A stretch of 64,000 bases of DNA, taken from NCBI GenBank assembly GCA_035578905.1, contig JAQJVL010000698.1:186001-250000 (forward strand), in the 5' to 3' direction. Below, one piece after another: positions 20,723 to 32,260 of this stretch; within the stretch, counting starts at the first letter, position 1; each line of letters begins with the position of its first letter. The notes beneath the pieces are model-generated. The model did no database searches. It saw only the letters and a program-made list of their open reading frames with translations, and was not told the DNA's origin. Origin of the DNA: Stictocephala bisonia (lineage: Eukaryota > Arthropoda > Insecta > Hemiptera > Membracidae). The position numbers were made by a program, and so were the translations under genes.

Positions 20723-23434
20723 GTAATTAATATGTATTATAGTATACATTTTATGATACTGCTATACGTAATATTATAACATTACTTTAGTTCTAGATTT
20801 GCATTTTAAGATATGAACCTGATATTGCACCATTTAACATGAGATCAATGCAAATTTGCATTAAATTCATGTTCAGACTTGCAAAATCAGTTACCCACCC
20901 TCAAGCCAGATCTAGATAGAAACATACGCTAGGATGTGGCCTAGGGGTCTCGACACCCCATGAGATTTTAAAGATTTTTAGAGCAAGCAAAACGAGCATC
21001 TGTCTGGCACATACTAGCGTCTGATCTTTTGCTAATACAAGCGCGCCATTTCGTCTTGTGCCACAAGAGGAGTAGAAGGCTGCGATATTACTGGTCAGAT
21101 CCACCACGATTCATTGACAGGCGACGGAACTACGAGTATTAATTTAATGCCACACATTCATTTACACGTCTGTGCTGTTTTATTACAGCATTCAACAATA
21201 GTGAAACTAAGTCTGTTTCACAACAAACATAACGATATGAAAATTTAGTAATAATTTAATTACAATAATTCGGTAAACCCTAGGAGAAAAAACATTGTAA
21301 AATTAATGTCATGTAAAAGTCAATATGTCAAATAGTTTTATTTTTTCATTCAAAACAAAAACCTAAAATGGAAAAGATATAGATATTAAGTTAAATCAAA
21401 TATTACAATTTAAACAATTTTTACCTAAAGTCAATGGTTCAATGATAGTTCTTGTGGTTTGATATCATTTTGACTCAGGCCTGCTTGCCAATGCCTATAC
21501 TGCTTTCTGTAATTCTCATTGCCTTTCAATAGAAATAATTTATTGCCAAATGACTATTAAGAAACTTATGACTGAAGGAAAGTCTCATTACACTGATCAA
21601 AGTATATTAAATAAAAGAAGTAGCTGAAGTCGTGTAATGCAATAATCCCTTTGATTTTATAGTAATTTTTAAAGCTTGTTCTTATTTACTACAGACCAAT
21701 TGATTGTTTGATTTGTTTAAAACAAACTTAATAAATTTTATTAATTATGATGAAATGTTTGATGTACATGGTTTTTATATAAATAAATTATAATAAATTC
21801 ATGCTTGAACACTTTTCCTCTCTGTCTGTTTAATATAAGCACATTTTATAAATATAGTAATATATTTTTTTTAAATTTAATAAACACTTTACCGTTTTTA
21901 AACATTAAAATTTATAAATATACAAGAATAAATATTTCATTGATATATTGTATTAACCTTGTCTTAAACAAAACAATATAATTATTGTAAATTAGAATAA
22001 GTTTTAAATATTTTTTTTTTAAATCAGATGGTTTTTATCACTTAATTCAGATAGTTATTTTATTAAATATACTTACATCAATTAATTAGGCAGTTTTACA
22101 GCGACAAGTTTCTTTATGACCATATTGATCATGTGTCACATAATTATTTCTATTTTATGGAAATGAATATAACAAAATCAGGCGTTTATAGTGGTCCTGA
22201 ATCAGGATATCAAGCCACTTTGTACAAAAATTGTGAATTAATCATTCGTTGACTTCATCAAACAATGTTTCAACAACAGATTTGATTTAACTCAGTATCC
22301 AAAAAATTCCAACTTTAAGTTTTTCCTAATAAAAAATAAAGCACTCTGTAGCATCCTGAATTTTTAATTTAGTAATTTTACAAATTTTTCATCTATAAGA
22401 GTTTTTCTATATATTATAATTACGCCATTATTAAATTTGTATGTAGCTATGTTCGTCACGAAACGCAGATTAAAATAGTCTAAGTTTCATTACCATTTAA
22501 TGATGTTATAAAACATCAAAGACTTGTCAATGGTTGTGTGTGCGGCTTTCCTGGGAAGTGACGTCTCATGAGGTTTTCACGTTATTTTTCAAAAATATTT
22601 TATATCTTCAGCCCCCCTGCACTGGACCCCCTCCCAAAATTGAGTTCTGCATAAAACCCTGGCTCTAGAGATCATATAAATAATTTTAAATTGTTGAAGT
22701 CACTATTAGATTGATATTTTTACTTTATTGGTACCTAATAAGGTTTTATTGAAATCTGCAACATAAAAAGAGATTGAGGAAAAGGTTGGTAGTCAAGGAG
22801 CTCATGAAGAGCAGCAATTAAAAGCAAATTATGTGTATCAATAACAAGGCCAAGGGAAGTGTAAAGCAATTAGGAAATGATAAATGTAAATGACAACACA
22901 CCAAAATAAAACAGTTTTATCAGTTATGTTAAATAGAGTAACTTTTTTATAAGCAGACAGTTGATTATGTTGGCAACAGATTTGTTACCAGTATATATTT
23001 GCTACAACATTGTAATAGGGTATTAAAAAAGTGTTGGCAAACATAAAAATAAAGATCATTGTCAACGCTAACAAACCTATGATGATCATTAAACTTCTTA
23101 CAAAATCCAGCTCTGTATTGATGAAGAGTGCAAAATAGTTCAAGAATCTGTTAGGGTCTCATGCTTGGTTGCCTTTGGTATCCAGGATGGAGATTACTGT
23201 GGGCTACCAAAGAGCCATTCAGATTAGGGGCAAGAACAAGGACTTTCTTTAGGGAGAGAATTGCTTATAAAGAAAGGTTTATAAGCAATTCTCTTGTACT
23301 GCACTTATATAAAAAGTGGGTAATATTTTATTATTTGGGTTGAAAAGTATTGTTTTGTTAACAGTCCTCTCTAGTGAATAATTTTATCAGAACCTTCTAC
23401 CTGGTGTTGACTTTGGAAACAGTAAAGTCTCTCC

Positions 23435-23435
<1 letters not shown>
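20723..23435. other. Large intron, mostly unannotated
   Basis: AT-rich. A GC-richer patch at 20870-21130 has a 68-codon minus frame that I do not recognise. A C-rich patch at 22610-22640 resembles a hAT-type subterminal region but lacks definable ends. Confidence 0.35.
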
Positions 23436-23437
<2 letters not shown>

Positions 23438-23507
<70 letters not shown>

Positions 23508-23528
23508 TGCTCGCTCTCGCTCTCGCTC
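23438..23528. repeat. (CT)n microsatellite
   Basis: About 65 bp of pure CT repeat followed by interrupted TCGC/CT units. It gives stop-free frames on both strands that are not genes. Confidence 0.97.
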
Positions 23529-23629
23529 TTTTGAATGCAAGTGCTTACGAAAGACAATGTATTTGGAAAAATACTTAAATTCTTTAAATTAATTATAATG
23601 ATAAACATGCTATATTTATAATCACAATC

Positions 23630-23755
23630 ATACAGGTATGAGTGTGTGTGGGTCATAATTACTGTCCAGTGTACATGTATGAGTGGGTGAGTCAGTACCA
23701 GTGCATGTGCATTCAGCTCCACTGTACATGAATGGGTGGGTGTCATAAATCACTG
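23630..23755. repeat. Small minisatellite, 'gtacatgtatgagtgggtg' family
   Basis: Two to three diverged units around 'ccagtgtacatgtatgagtg'. Similar words occur at 27545-27625 and, inverted, at 30450-30600, so this is a dispersed short repeat family. Confidence 0.6.
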
Positions 23756-24292
23756 TGTATGATTCTAAAGCTGTCGTATTTTTAAATCATAATTTCAAAT
23801 AGCAATTTTATAATGCAGTACAAATAGATCCATCACTTTGAATTATTGGTGTTAAATTTTTTACAGTTTGTTCAGTATTATACAAAATATATTGGCCTGT
23901 ATACATATGTGCAATAATACAAAAAATTTTGAAAGTCTAATTTGAAGCATATTTTTATAAATTATATATATGGTGCAATTTTAAACAGACTGTAAATACA
24001 GACTGTTTGTAAACAGGTGCATATTTGGAAGCATGTATGCCTAAAAAAAAAACAATATTATTTAAACATGATTTTTGACTTTGGAGTTCCAAGACATTGT
24101 AGATTTTGTTTAATCAATTTTAAATAGTTAATTTACCATCACATAACATAGGAAAATTAAATTAAATTATAATAATTTAAATCAGAGCTGATTTATTTAA
24201 TCATACTTACATCTCAATGTTAAAAGCAAACAAATTGGTTTTTTTCATACTGCATCATGTTTGTTCCATTGATCACATATTTTCTGTTTCAG

Positions 24293-24421
24293 AACTGGCT
24301 GTATTTAAGCTTGCAGTGAGGGGAGATCCATGTTATCCTAGTATTGCGGAAAAGTTAACCGAAGAACTCCACAAGAAATATGAACCTATGTTTTTTAAAA
24401 AGAATATTCAGTTTTCGTTAG
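24293..24421 (+). CDS. F-box-only/LRR-like protein, internal exon E
   Basis: Acceptor TTTCTGTTTCAG (ends 24292). The two leading bases AA complete a Lys codon with the base left by exon D. It reads KLAVFKLAVRGDPCYPS, IAEKLTEELHKKYEPMFF, KKNIQFSL. The donor GTATAT at 24422 leaves phase 1. Without that donor the frame runs to TAA at 24475-24477 (GICSSEIEKEMKFSYYIT), an alternative terminal exon. No AATAAA follows closely. Confidence 0.6.
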
Positions 24422-24516
24422 GTATATGCAGCTCTGAAATTGAAAAAGAAATGAAATTCAGTTATTACATTACTTAAGTAAATCAACATTGTAAATTATT
24501 TCTAATTATATTACAG

Positions 24517-24674
24517 TACTATTGGTATCTTCTTTTATCAACACTAATATTGCATTATTTAATCTCGTAAAGTTTAATGAGTTTGATCTTACTTTGAGAA
24601 ATGTATTATGCCAAGAAAAACAATTAATGTGTCAAAAGATTTTAAAAACTAACTACAATACTGTAATTTCCTAA
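24517..24674 (+). CDS. Candidate terminal exon F of the F-box-like gene
   Basis: After a possible 95-bp intron (24422-24516, ending ATTACAG), the phase left by exon E opens 51 codons to TAA at 24672-24674. It reads LLVSSFINTNIALFNL, then VKFNEFDLTLRNVLCQEK and MCQKILKTNYNTVIS. An open stretch this long in AT-rich DNA is suggestive, but there is no homology I recognise and no clear poly(A) signal. It competes with read-through to 24477. Confidence 0.35.
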
Positions 24675-24756
24675 TACAAAGAGTTGGTTAAAGGTTTACA
24701 AAAAAATTCTTCTCAGTTACCTAAAAAAATTCAAAACAAATTTTTATACATTCACT

Positions 24757-25515
24757 ATTCATTTTTAAGATGGTGATCCTAGAGATATGGTTGAATATAA
24801 GGGGCGAATGAGTTTGATGAATGTAGATGAATGAGCATAGCCTTGTTACTAATTTAGGTCGACTGTTCCTTAGAAAGAGCCATTTATTGATAGCTGAATA
24901 GCCTAAGTAACTAAGGGATCTACATCTTTACGTTGAATCCAAACCACATACAAGGTATTAATCTGATTTTCAGCTAACTCACAGGCCTGATACTCAGTTA
25001 TCTTCCCTACACAACATCTACCCTTGACTACTACCCAACATGGACATTACAGACTTTTTTAATAGTGTCCATGCCGATGTTTAATTGGTTTAATTTAATG
25101 TTTAATTAATTGGTCGGTAGCGTAGTTGGTTCAATCCCAGCCTCATGTGCTAAAGGTTGTCAGTTCGATCCCAATCAGAGTCATCACGTTTTGAGAAGGG
25201 TCAGCTGATAACCACCGGATGTTCATTTGTGATTGGGCTATTAATTAATGACACTTTCTAAGGAACAGTCGGCCTTAGTTTGTAACAATGACTACATTCG
25301 CTCATATACACTCATCACACTTAATCGAAATCCATATTCGCCCATATCTTGACGATCGGCGTCTTATGAATAAATAAAATGAAATAAAAAATAAATAAAA
25401 AAGATGGCAACCATTGAGCGGACACTATGTTGGTATTCAGAGGATCGAACATAGACCTATCACGTAAATCTCCACAACTCTTGTTCCCAAGTAACTGGGT
25501 TACTAGTGCTGAATA
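24757..25515 (-). repeat. Long-type SINE split by a short-type SINE
   Basis: A minus-strand long SINE at 24757-25079 and 25403-25515. The 5' head (right end) is degraded, and the 3' module is at the left. A short-type SINE fills 25080-25402. GATG at 25076-25079 recurs at 25403-25406, a likely short TSD. Confidence 0.85.
25080..25402 (+). repeat. Short-type SINE inserted in the long SINE
   Basis: Best-preserved short-type copy. It has 'tagcgtagttggttcaatccc' (A box), 'gttcgatcccaatc' (B box), the shared 3' module and an A-rich tail. Insertion into another SINE shows the short type was active later. Confidence 0.88.
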
Positions 25516-25740
25516 AATTCATGAAATAGATAAATTGATGACCTTCCAGCTATTCACTTGATACAAGGCTCGCAGTTTACAGCTTATTTACAAGCAACAA
25601 GCATATATTGAATCGTATCTTGCAAGACTAACTTCACACTGAATAAGTTTATTTCATTAATTACTGAAATAAAAAAGTAAACCAGTCTTAGTTCCAAGCC
25701 TGGCATTATCGGAGATGCAACCTGTGTAAGTAAACAGAAA

Positions 25741-26003
25741 AGGGAAGACAAGAATCGTTGGACATTTCCCATAATTTCATGAAGAAACCATATTTGACGT
25801 TTCGACTTGGTACAATCCAAGTCTTTTTTTAAGTTACATTTCACTAACCTATGACATATTTGTTAGACATATATTAAAAAAACATTTGTTGATGAAATTT
25901 ATATTTAATACTTAAAGAAGACTTCGGTTACCAAATTAAAAATGTCATGTACGGTTTCTTCACAAAATTATGGAAAATTTCCAATGATTCTTGTCTCCCC
26001 TGT
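25741..26003. repeat. Inverted pair of Penelope-like terminal pieces
   Basis: About 80 bp at 25741-25820 ('gacaagaatcgttggacatt', 'gacgtttcgacttggta') recurs inverted at 25921-26003. The left arm, read on the minus strand, has a 'gacttgg'/'ccaagtc' hairpin followed by GAAACGTC, as in the 3' ends of Penelope-like elements. A third piece is at 41878-41972. No coding part remains. Confidence 0.55.
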
Positions 26004-26009
26004 CAAATA

Positions 26010-27540
26010 ATCTACCATTATTAAATTTGAAAGTAAACAGGATAGTTTCGAGTAGCAGTTGCTAGACTTACCAAATTCTGGGGTGCTTACAGCCCACTAC
26101 AATCCTTCATATACTGAAATTTTATACTGACTAATGCGGATTAATTAATTACTAACCAAAGAACAATAATTAACAATGTAATGAACTCTTTTCACGCCAC
26201 AGTCCGATATATCGAACTACTCCCATTAATTATTTTGCACTTTCAAACTCGTAAAAACCTTGAAATTTCAAAAAACAACTCAGGAAAATTACTTTCATTG
26301 TCTTTTCGTCATGTATTTTGTGTGTGCTTTAAAACTTTGTCTGTCAATAAAAGTCAGATGTAGTTTGCTAGCTTCATGGTTAGTGTGTTGTGAGGGTATG
26401 CAACATTGTTTCAGTGACTTAGCGTTAGTTTAGTGACCTCAACAAGTTTATTTACTTTATTTTGTGAACATTTTGATGATAAATACAAGTCTTTTGTAAA
26501 TAAAAAATTATCACTGTTACTTGAGTCCCCCTTACCTGCTGTAGGCATATTTGTTAAAGTGTTATTTAAGTTATAACACATCAGCTGACTAAGTAACCAA
26601 AAATCTTTCCATTTCACTTTTAACTAATTTATAACTTATCAGCTGACTAAGACTAATTAATCGATTTTGACAAAAATAATATGTGAGTAAGACAAAAATG
26701 GTGATTTTGTGCGTTTTTATAAAAAACTTCAGAACTCCAAAAAATTTGAAGATAAGACCTTCAAATTTTACATCCATTTAAAAAAATAGTTTGTCTACAA
26801 GAAATAATAAGTAGCTCATATTTTTTAACAGTTAGCCAAACAAAGTAAGTTTATTTGACCAAAAGTTTAGTTTTTGTTTTCAATTTTTTTAAATTAGTAA
26901 ATTAAATTTAAACACCCCAATATATTGGTATTTAAAATTCCCTATATAATTATCTATACTTTTAAAAAAAGTTAGAAGGACAACTATAATACTACTTGAA
27001 TTATAGTAGTCAAAATAAAACTTTGCATTTATTCTGAATTTGGCTTTGGCGTTTTTAGCTATACCAATGAAATGCATCATGGTGTGGGAAGGGTTAATAT
27101 ATATTGTGGAACTCTCATTTTATTGCATGTCTGATGGGGGGCTCACTCTGCATGGGGCACAAAACACTTGGCGTTGGCACTGTTGCATTTACAAGTAGGC
27201 ACTTCAATTTGCACGTCTGTACTTGAATTTATAAGAATTCTGTTCAAAAGTGCTGAAGTAAATGCCTGCCTGGAAATGAAATCTTGATAATATTTGTAAT
27301 AGCCGCTGTATACAGACTCCTAACACCTAATTTACAATCCCCCCCATTCAACCATATATTGAGGAATTACACATTTATATAGATGAAATTTTAATTTTTT
27401 GCTTGCTTCAAGGAATTCAATATAATATTTACATCCTCTGTCTACATTTTGTACATTTAATGTCTTTTTGTTGTACTGACTGTAAAGTAGACTAACCAAG
27501 CTACCATCATTAGAAATTAAACTGAGTTAATTCAATAGCC
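26010..27540. other. AT-rich spacer
   Basis: No coding content recognised. A ~20-bp block around 'cagctgactaag' is duplicated (near 26580 and 26640). Confidence 0.4.
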
Positions 27541-27544
27541 TGTT

Positions 27545-27905
27545 TAACACTACAATAGTGTATGTGTGGGAGGGTGGGTCAATACCACTGTACATGTATG
27601 AGTAGATGGGTGTTGAGAGTGGGGAGGGTAAGAGGTTCCCAGACTTTAATGTATGGGTTATACACAGTGGTGCTCAAGTTGTGTGTAAAAAGAGTAGGCA
27701 GGAAAGTTCCTCAAACTGGCAGTACAAAGGCTCCAGATATGAGGTCTTCTCATGTGTGTGTAGAAAAAGAAGAGGAAGGTGAGAGGTTCCCCGACTTTAT
27801 TGTGTTGGGGATTAGTACACAGTGTACTCATGTTGTTTTTAACAAGACTGGGTAGCAAAATTTCCAAAGTTCGATGTATAAATGCTTAATAGGAAGTCGT
27901 CTAAT
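27545..27905. repeat. Diverged single units of the 102-bp family
   Basis: Words such as 'gaggtcttctcatgtgtg', 'ggtgagaggttccc' and 'aagagtaggcagga' resemble the 102-bp arrays downstream but are too diverged to form a clean array. The first 80 bp carry the 'ccactgtacatgtatgagt' minisatellite words. Confidence 0.5.
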
Positions 27906-27910
27906 GTTTT

Positions 27911-28415
27911 TATGTAAGTAGGGAAGAAGGAAAGTGGATCCCCCAGATGTGTCATGTAATATGTAAGAAGAGTGGTTAGAAGGTGGGTGTTTAGGAACAG
28001 ACAAAAGGTTCCTGCTCATGTAGGGAGGAAGGAAAGTGGATCCCCCAGATGTGTCATATAGCGGTTAGAAGGTGGGTGTTTAGGAACAGACAAAAGGTTC
28101 CTGCTCATGTAGGGAGGAAGGAAAGTGGATCCCCCAGATGTGTCATATAGCGGTTAGAAGGTGGGTGTTTAGGAACAGACAAAAGGTTCCTGCTCATGTA
28201 GGGAGGAAGGAAAGTGGATCCCCCAGATGTGTCATGTAATATGTAAGAAGAGCGGTTAGAAGGTGGGTGTTTAGGAACAGACAAAAGGTTCCTGCTCATG
28301 TAGGGAGGAAGGAAAGTGGATCCCCCAGATGTGTCATGTAATATGTAAGAAGAGCGGTTAGAAGGTGGGTGTTTAGGAACAGACAAAAGGTTCCTGCTCA
28401 TGTAGGGAAGAAGGA
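27911..28415. repeat. Tandem array, 89- and 102-bp units
   Basis: Unit starts (gtaggga) at 27918, 28020, 28109, 28198, 28300 and 28402, so spacing is 102, 89, 89, 102, 102 bp. The short form lacks 13 bp around 'gtaatatgtaaga'. The 102-bp form is a multiple of three and leaves a stop-free minus frame (28105-28401) that is not a gene. Confidence 0.95.
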
Positions 28416-29102
28416 GGATAAAGGGTTTCCTCTTTCAGGCATCGGTGATTAGCAGTTTGGTCAAGTTCTGTTTAAGAAGAGTAGATATGAAACCTTCTTG
28501 GAATGAGTGTATAAGGACTTGATGGGAGATCTGTTCTTTTGGGAAGGAGAGAGATGTTTCTCCATTTAGTGAATGAAGGATTAGCAGACAATGTGGTTGT
28601 GCTGTTGGTAAGAAGAGTTCACCTTTTTTATGAATCCCTCTGCAATGGGTATTAGAGTACATATATTTAAATAATTAGCACAGATAAAATTAGATGAATG
28701 AAATGTAAAATAAACATTGTTTCAACTTAAAACACGTGTGGCTGCAAAAAGTTTATCTCATGTGCAACAAAATACATTATACTCGTACTCTTTTATACAT
28801 ATTGACGAGAGAAATCAATTAAACAAGTAAAAAGAGAAACTACCCATCACCAGTTTTTCTCCTTCGCTCCAATTCTACCATAAACAAACTACAAAATCTC
28901 ATTTTAAACAACCACTACAAGAAGAAAAGCATCTTCAAATGTCGTTGGTTATTAGCAACTGAGGATTCCATGTATTTTAAATAATAAAGGTAATTTTTTA
29001 AAGCAGTCAAGCTACGACTGTCACCTACATTGACAAAGGGACGTAAGAAAAGATGTGGGTGGCTGCTCCGGTGACTGACGACTGAATTGGGCCTGTTTAA
29101 TT

Positions 29103-29139
29103 TCCACCCACTAAGAATATATAGTTCATAGTGGGTGGA
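29103..29139. repeat. Perfect 11-bp inverted repeat
   Basis: TCCACCCACTA (29103-29113) and TAGTGGGTGGA (29129-29139) around a 15-bp AT-rich loop. Function unknown; a hairpin or a small transposon end is possible. Confidence 0.7.
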
Positions 29140-29187
29140 TACCCCTTCCCCTTAATAATTGAATCACTCGATTGAGTAAAACTCTAG

Positions 29188-29455
29188 TTGCTGCTAAACT
29201 GTTTTAACGTTTCTGATGTAAGATTCAAGATATTACAACTCTTTGATTACAAATGTCTAATCTTTAACATTAACCTAATACTTTTGCATATAGTCGTTAA
29301 AAGAGTATGTAGGAAACCCTATAAAGGTGACTGGATAGAGCGTCTTCTCATTTTGTTCTTTAGCAGGGAGGAATGTGAGAAATTTCTCAATTTTAATGTA
29401 TGGAGGATTATGCCAGAGTTTGCTCACATTGTGTCTAAGAAGAGTATTTATTAAT
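29188..29455. repeat. Diverged unit(s) of the 102-bp family
   Basis: Contains 'aagagtatgtagga', 'gcgtcttctcatttt' and 'tgtctaagaagagta' in the order of the 102-bp unit. The 88-codon frame here is a by-product. Confidence 0.45.
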
Positions 29456-29903
29456 TCATTTATTCATCTCTAAGACGCCGATCGTAGAGATATGGGCGAA
29501 TATGAGGAGTGAATGAGTGTGATGAGTGTAGATGAACGAGTTTAGTCATTGTTACTATCTGAGTTCGACTTAGCTCAGAAAGGACTATTTATTAATAGCC
29601 CAATAGCCAGGGCAACTATGGGACCTACAGCTTTACGTGGAATCCGAACCACGTAGTGTTGGTCTGATTTTCAGCTAACTGACAAGTTTGACACTTGGTT
29701 CTCTTCTCTACACAACACCCGAACCTTGACTACCATTCAACACGGACACTCCAGACTTCTCTAGTAGTGTCTATATTGATGACAACCATTGAGCGGACGC
29801 CGTGTCGGTATTAAGAGAACCAAGCATGGAACCTATCGCCTACAATCTCCCAAACACTTTGTCCCCAAGTAGCTGAGTTACAGCACTGCGCCACCAGTGC
29901 CGA
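29452..29903 (-). repeat. Complete long-type tRNA-derived SINE
   Basis: About 450 bp. The minus-strand head reads 'ggcactggtggcgcagtgctg' (A-box-like). An internal 'gtggttcggattccac' is a second B-box-like site. The 3' module ('attgggctattaataaa', 'gtaacaatgacta', 'cgatcggcgtcttaga') is shared with the short type, and the end is A-rich. It is the reference copy for the fragments in this window. Confidence 0.88.
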
Positions 29904-30228
29904 TAAATATAAATAGTGATCTCGTCAACTTTGGCCCAAGTCGAATACCGTTTATGTGATCAGTGCCTCTATAAAGTTGAATTGAAAAGTGCTAGCTCAA
30001 GCTGGATTCATACTCATGAGTTTACCTTTGAATCTGGCCACAGCACAAAACTCATGACTGCTTGTCCTTTTCAACACCTATGGTAAGGTACATTAAATCG
30101 TATGTAACCTGCTGCTACTTTAACATAATGCTAAAAGTTAAAGATCATCTTATTTTACCAGGCGAAGTAAGGGATAAGAAGCCCTCTCTAACACTTAAAC
30201 TGGGGACCAAGAGCTTAAAGGTGACTTC

Positions 30229-30269
30229 CGAACCACCACCTGTGACCTTGGATCACAGGTGGTGGTTCG
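30229..30269. repeat. Perfect 17-bp hairpin with B-box-like arm
   Basis: CGAACCACCACCTGTGA (30229-30245) pairs perfectly with 30253-30269 across a 7-bp loop. The right arm plus 4 bases reads GGTTCGAATC, close to a tRNA B box. It may be part of a small tRNA-related or foldback repeat spanning roughly 30150-30480. Confidence 0.75.
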
Positions 30270-30639
30270 AATCAAAGATGGGATCGCTCATACGGTCATC
30301 CAACCAAGGGAAAACTACGCTTGATATTGCTTGACTCCGTTATCTTGTGATAACGTAGGAACCCTCCAGTCAAGACCACTGGCAATGAATGCTAGGCTTC
30401 CATTAGTGAATATACACTGACTGTGAGAGTTAAAAAGATCCCTGAGCAAGTGCCTACACGCATGGTAGTATTGGACCCACTAGCCCACCTATTCACCCAC
30501 ACTGATACTGAACTCATACACCCACCCTTACGCGTATAGGGAATTGGACCCACACGTTCACCTATACACCTACAGTGGTATTAGACCTAGATGTCTTCTG
30601 TATTTCCAGAGTAGCTATTGGTCCACAGTGGTATTCCAC

Positions 30640-30893
30640 AGTAGTGTTGGTCTGATTTTCAGCTAACTGACAAGTCTGACACTCAGTTCTCTTCCCTACA
30701 CAACATCCGAACCCTGACTACCATCCAACATGGACACCCTAGACTTCTCTAGTAGTGTCCACGCCGATGGCAACCATTGAGTGGACGCCGTGTCGGTATT
30801 AAGAGAACCGAGCATGGAACCTATCTCCTACAATCTCCCAAACACTTTGTCCTCAAGTAGCTGAGTTACAGCACTGCGCCACCAGTGCCGACG
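30640..30893 (-). repeat. Long-type SINE, 5' part only
   Basis: Matches the head half of the 29452-29903 copy at high identity, including 'gcactgcgccaccagtgccg'. It lacks the 3' module. It abuts the 102-bp array at about 30895. Confidence 0.85.
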
Positions 30894-30894
30894 T

Positions 30895-32260
30895 TCAGTA
30901 GGTAGGAACACGCTCAAGATGAGTTTATAAAGGTGGTATATGAGGTCTTCATGTTTGACGTTGGAAGAGAGAAGGGAAAGAGGATCTTTGTACATATTGT
31001 AAGAAGTAGGCAATAGAACCCCTCAAGTTGAGTGTGTAGAAGTGGAGTAGGAGGTCCTCATGTTTGACATAAGAAGGGAAAGAGGATCTTTGTACATATT
31101 GTAAGAAGTAGGCAATAGAACCCCTCAAGTTGAGTGTATAGAAGTGGAGTAGGAGGTCCTCATGTTTGACATAAGAAGGGAAAGAGGATCTTTGTAGATA
31201 TTGTAAGAAGTAGGCAATAGAACCCCTCAAGTTGAGTGTATAGAAGTGGAGTAGGAGGTCCTCATGTTTGACATAAGAAGGGAAAGAGGGTCTTTGTACA
31301 TATTGTAAGAAGTAGGCAATAGAACCCCTCAAGTTGAGTGTATAGAAGTGGAGTAGGAGGTCCTCATGTTTGACATAAGAAGGGAAAGAGGATCTTTGTA
31401 CATATTGTAAGAAGTAGGCAATAGAACCCCTCAAGTTGATTGTATAGAAGTGGAGTAGGAGGTCCTCATGTTTGACATAAGAAGGGAAAGAGGATCTTTG
31501 TACATATTGTAAGAAGTAGGCAATAGAACCCCTCAAGTTGAGTGTATAGAAGTGGAGTAGGAGGTCCTCATGTTTGACATAAGAAGGGAAAGAGGATCTC
31601 TGTACATATTGGAAGAAGTAGGCAATAGAACCCCTCAAGTTGAGTGTATAGAAGTGGAGTAGGAGGTCCTCATGTTTGACATAAGAAGGGAAAGAGGGTC
31701 TTTGTACATATTTTAAGAAGTAGGCAATAGAACCCCTCAAGTTGAGTGTATAGAAGTGGAGTAGGAGGTCCTCATGTTTGACATAAGAAGGGAAAGAGGA
31801 TCTTTGTACATATTGTAAGAAGTAGGCAATAGAACCCCTCAAGTTGAGTGTATAGAAGTGGAGTAGGAGGTCCTCATGTTTGACATAAGAAGGGAAAGAG
31901 GATCTCTGTACATATTGTAAGAAGTAGGCAATAGAACCCCTCAAGTTGAGTGTATAGAAGTGGAGTAGGAGGTCCTCATGTTTGACATAAGAAGGGAAAG
32001 AGGATCTTTGTACATATTGTAAGAAGAGTGGGTAGTAGAACCCCTCAAGTTGAGTGTATAGAAGTGGAGTAGGAGGTCCTCATGTTTGACATAAGAAGGG
32101 AAAGAGGATCTTTGTACATATTGTAAGAAGTAGGCAATAGAACCCCTCAAGTTGAGTGTATAGAAGTGGAGTAGGAGGTCCTCATGTTTGACATAAGAAG
32201 GGAAAGAGGGTCTTTGTACATATTGTAAGAAGAGTGGGTAGTTGAACCTCTCAAGTTTGG
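30895..32260. repeat. 102-bp tandem array, about 12-13 copies
   Basis: Unit landmark 'caagttgagtgt' repeats every 102 bp (31024, 31126 and so on). Units differ at few positions; one near 32020 has 'aagaagagtgggtagt'. Because 102 is divisible by three, one minus frame stays open for 331 codons (30949-31944) as a repeat of 34 residues. There is no signal peptide or flanking exon and codon changes look unconstrained, so I do not call a gene. Confidence 0.95.

Noticed and set aside
20901..21107. 68-codon minus frame in a GC-richer patch
   Set aside because: No motif, and inside an intron of the F-box-like gene; could be a decayed transposon but unsupported.
22600..22680. hAT-type C-rich terminus
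   Set aside because: Resembles the subterminal region of the 3642-4731 element only in composition; no TSD or second end found.
23374..23746. Ser/Leu-rich and Arg/Glu-rich frames over the CT repeat
   Set aside because: Products of a (CT)n microsatellite.
30949..31944. 331-codon minus frame of 34-residue repeats
   Set aside because: 102-bp period divisible by three explains it; no start, splice or constraint evidence.
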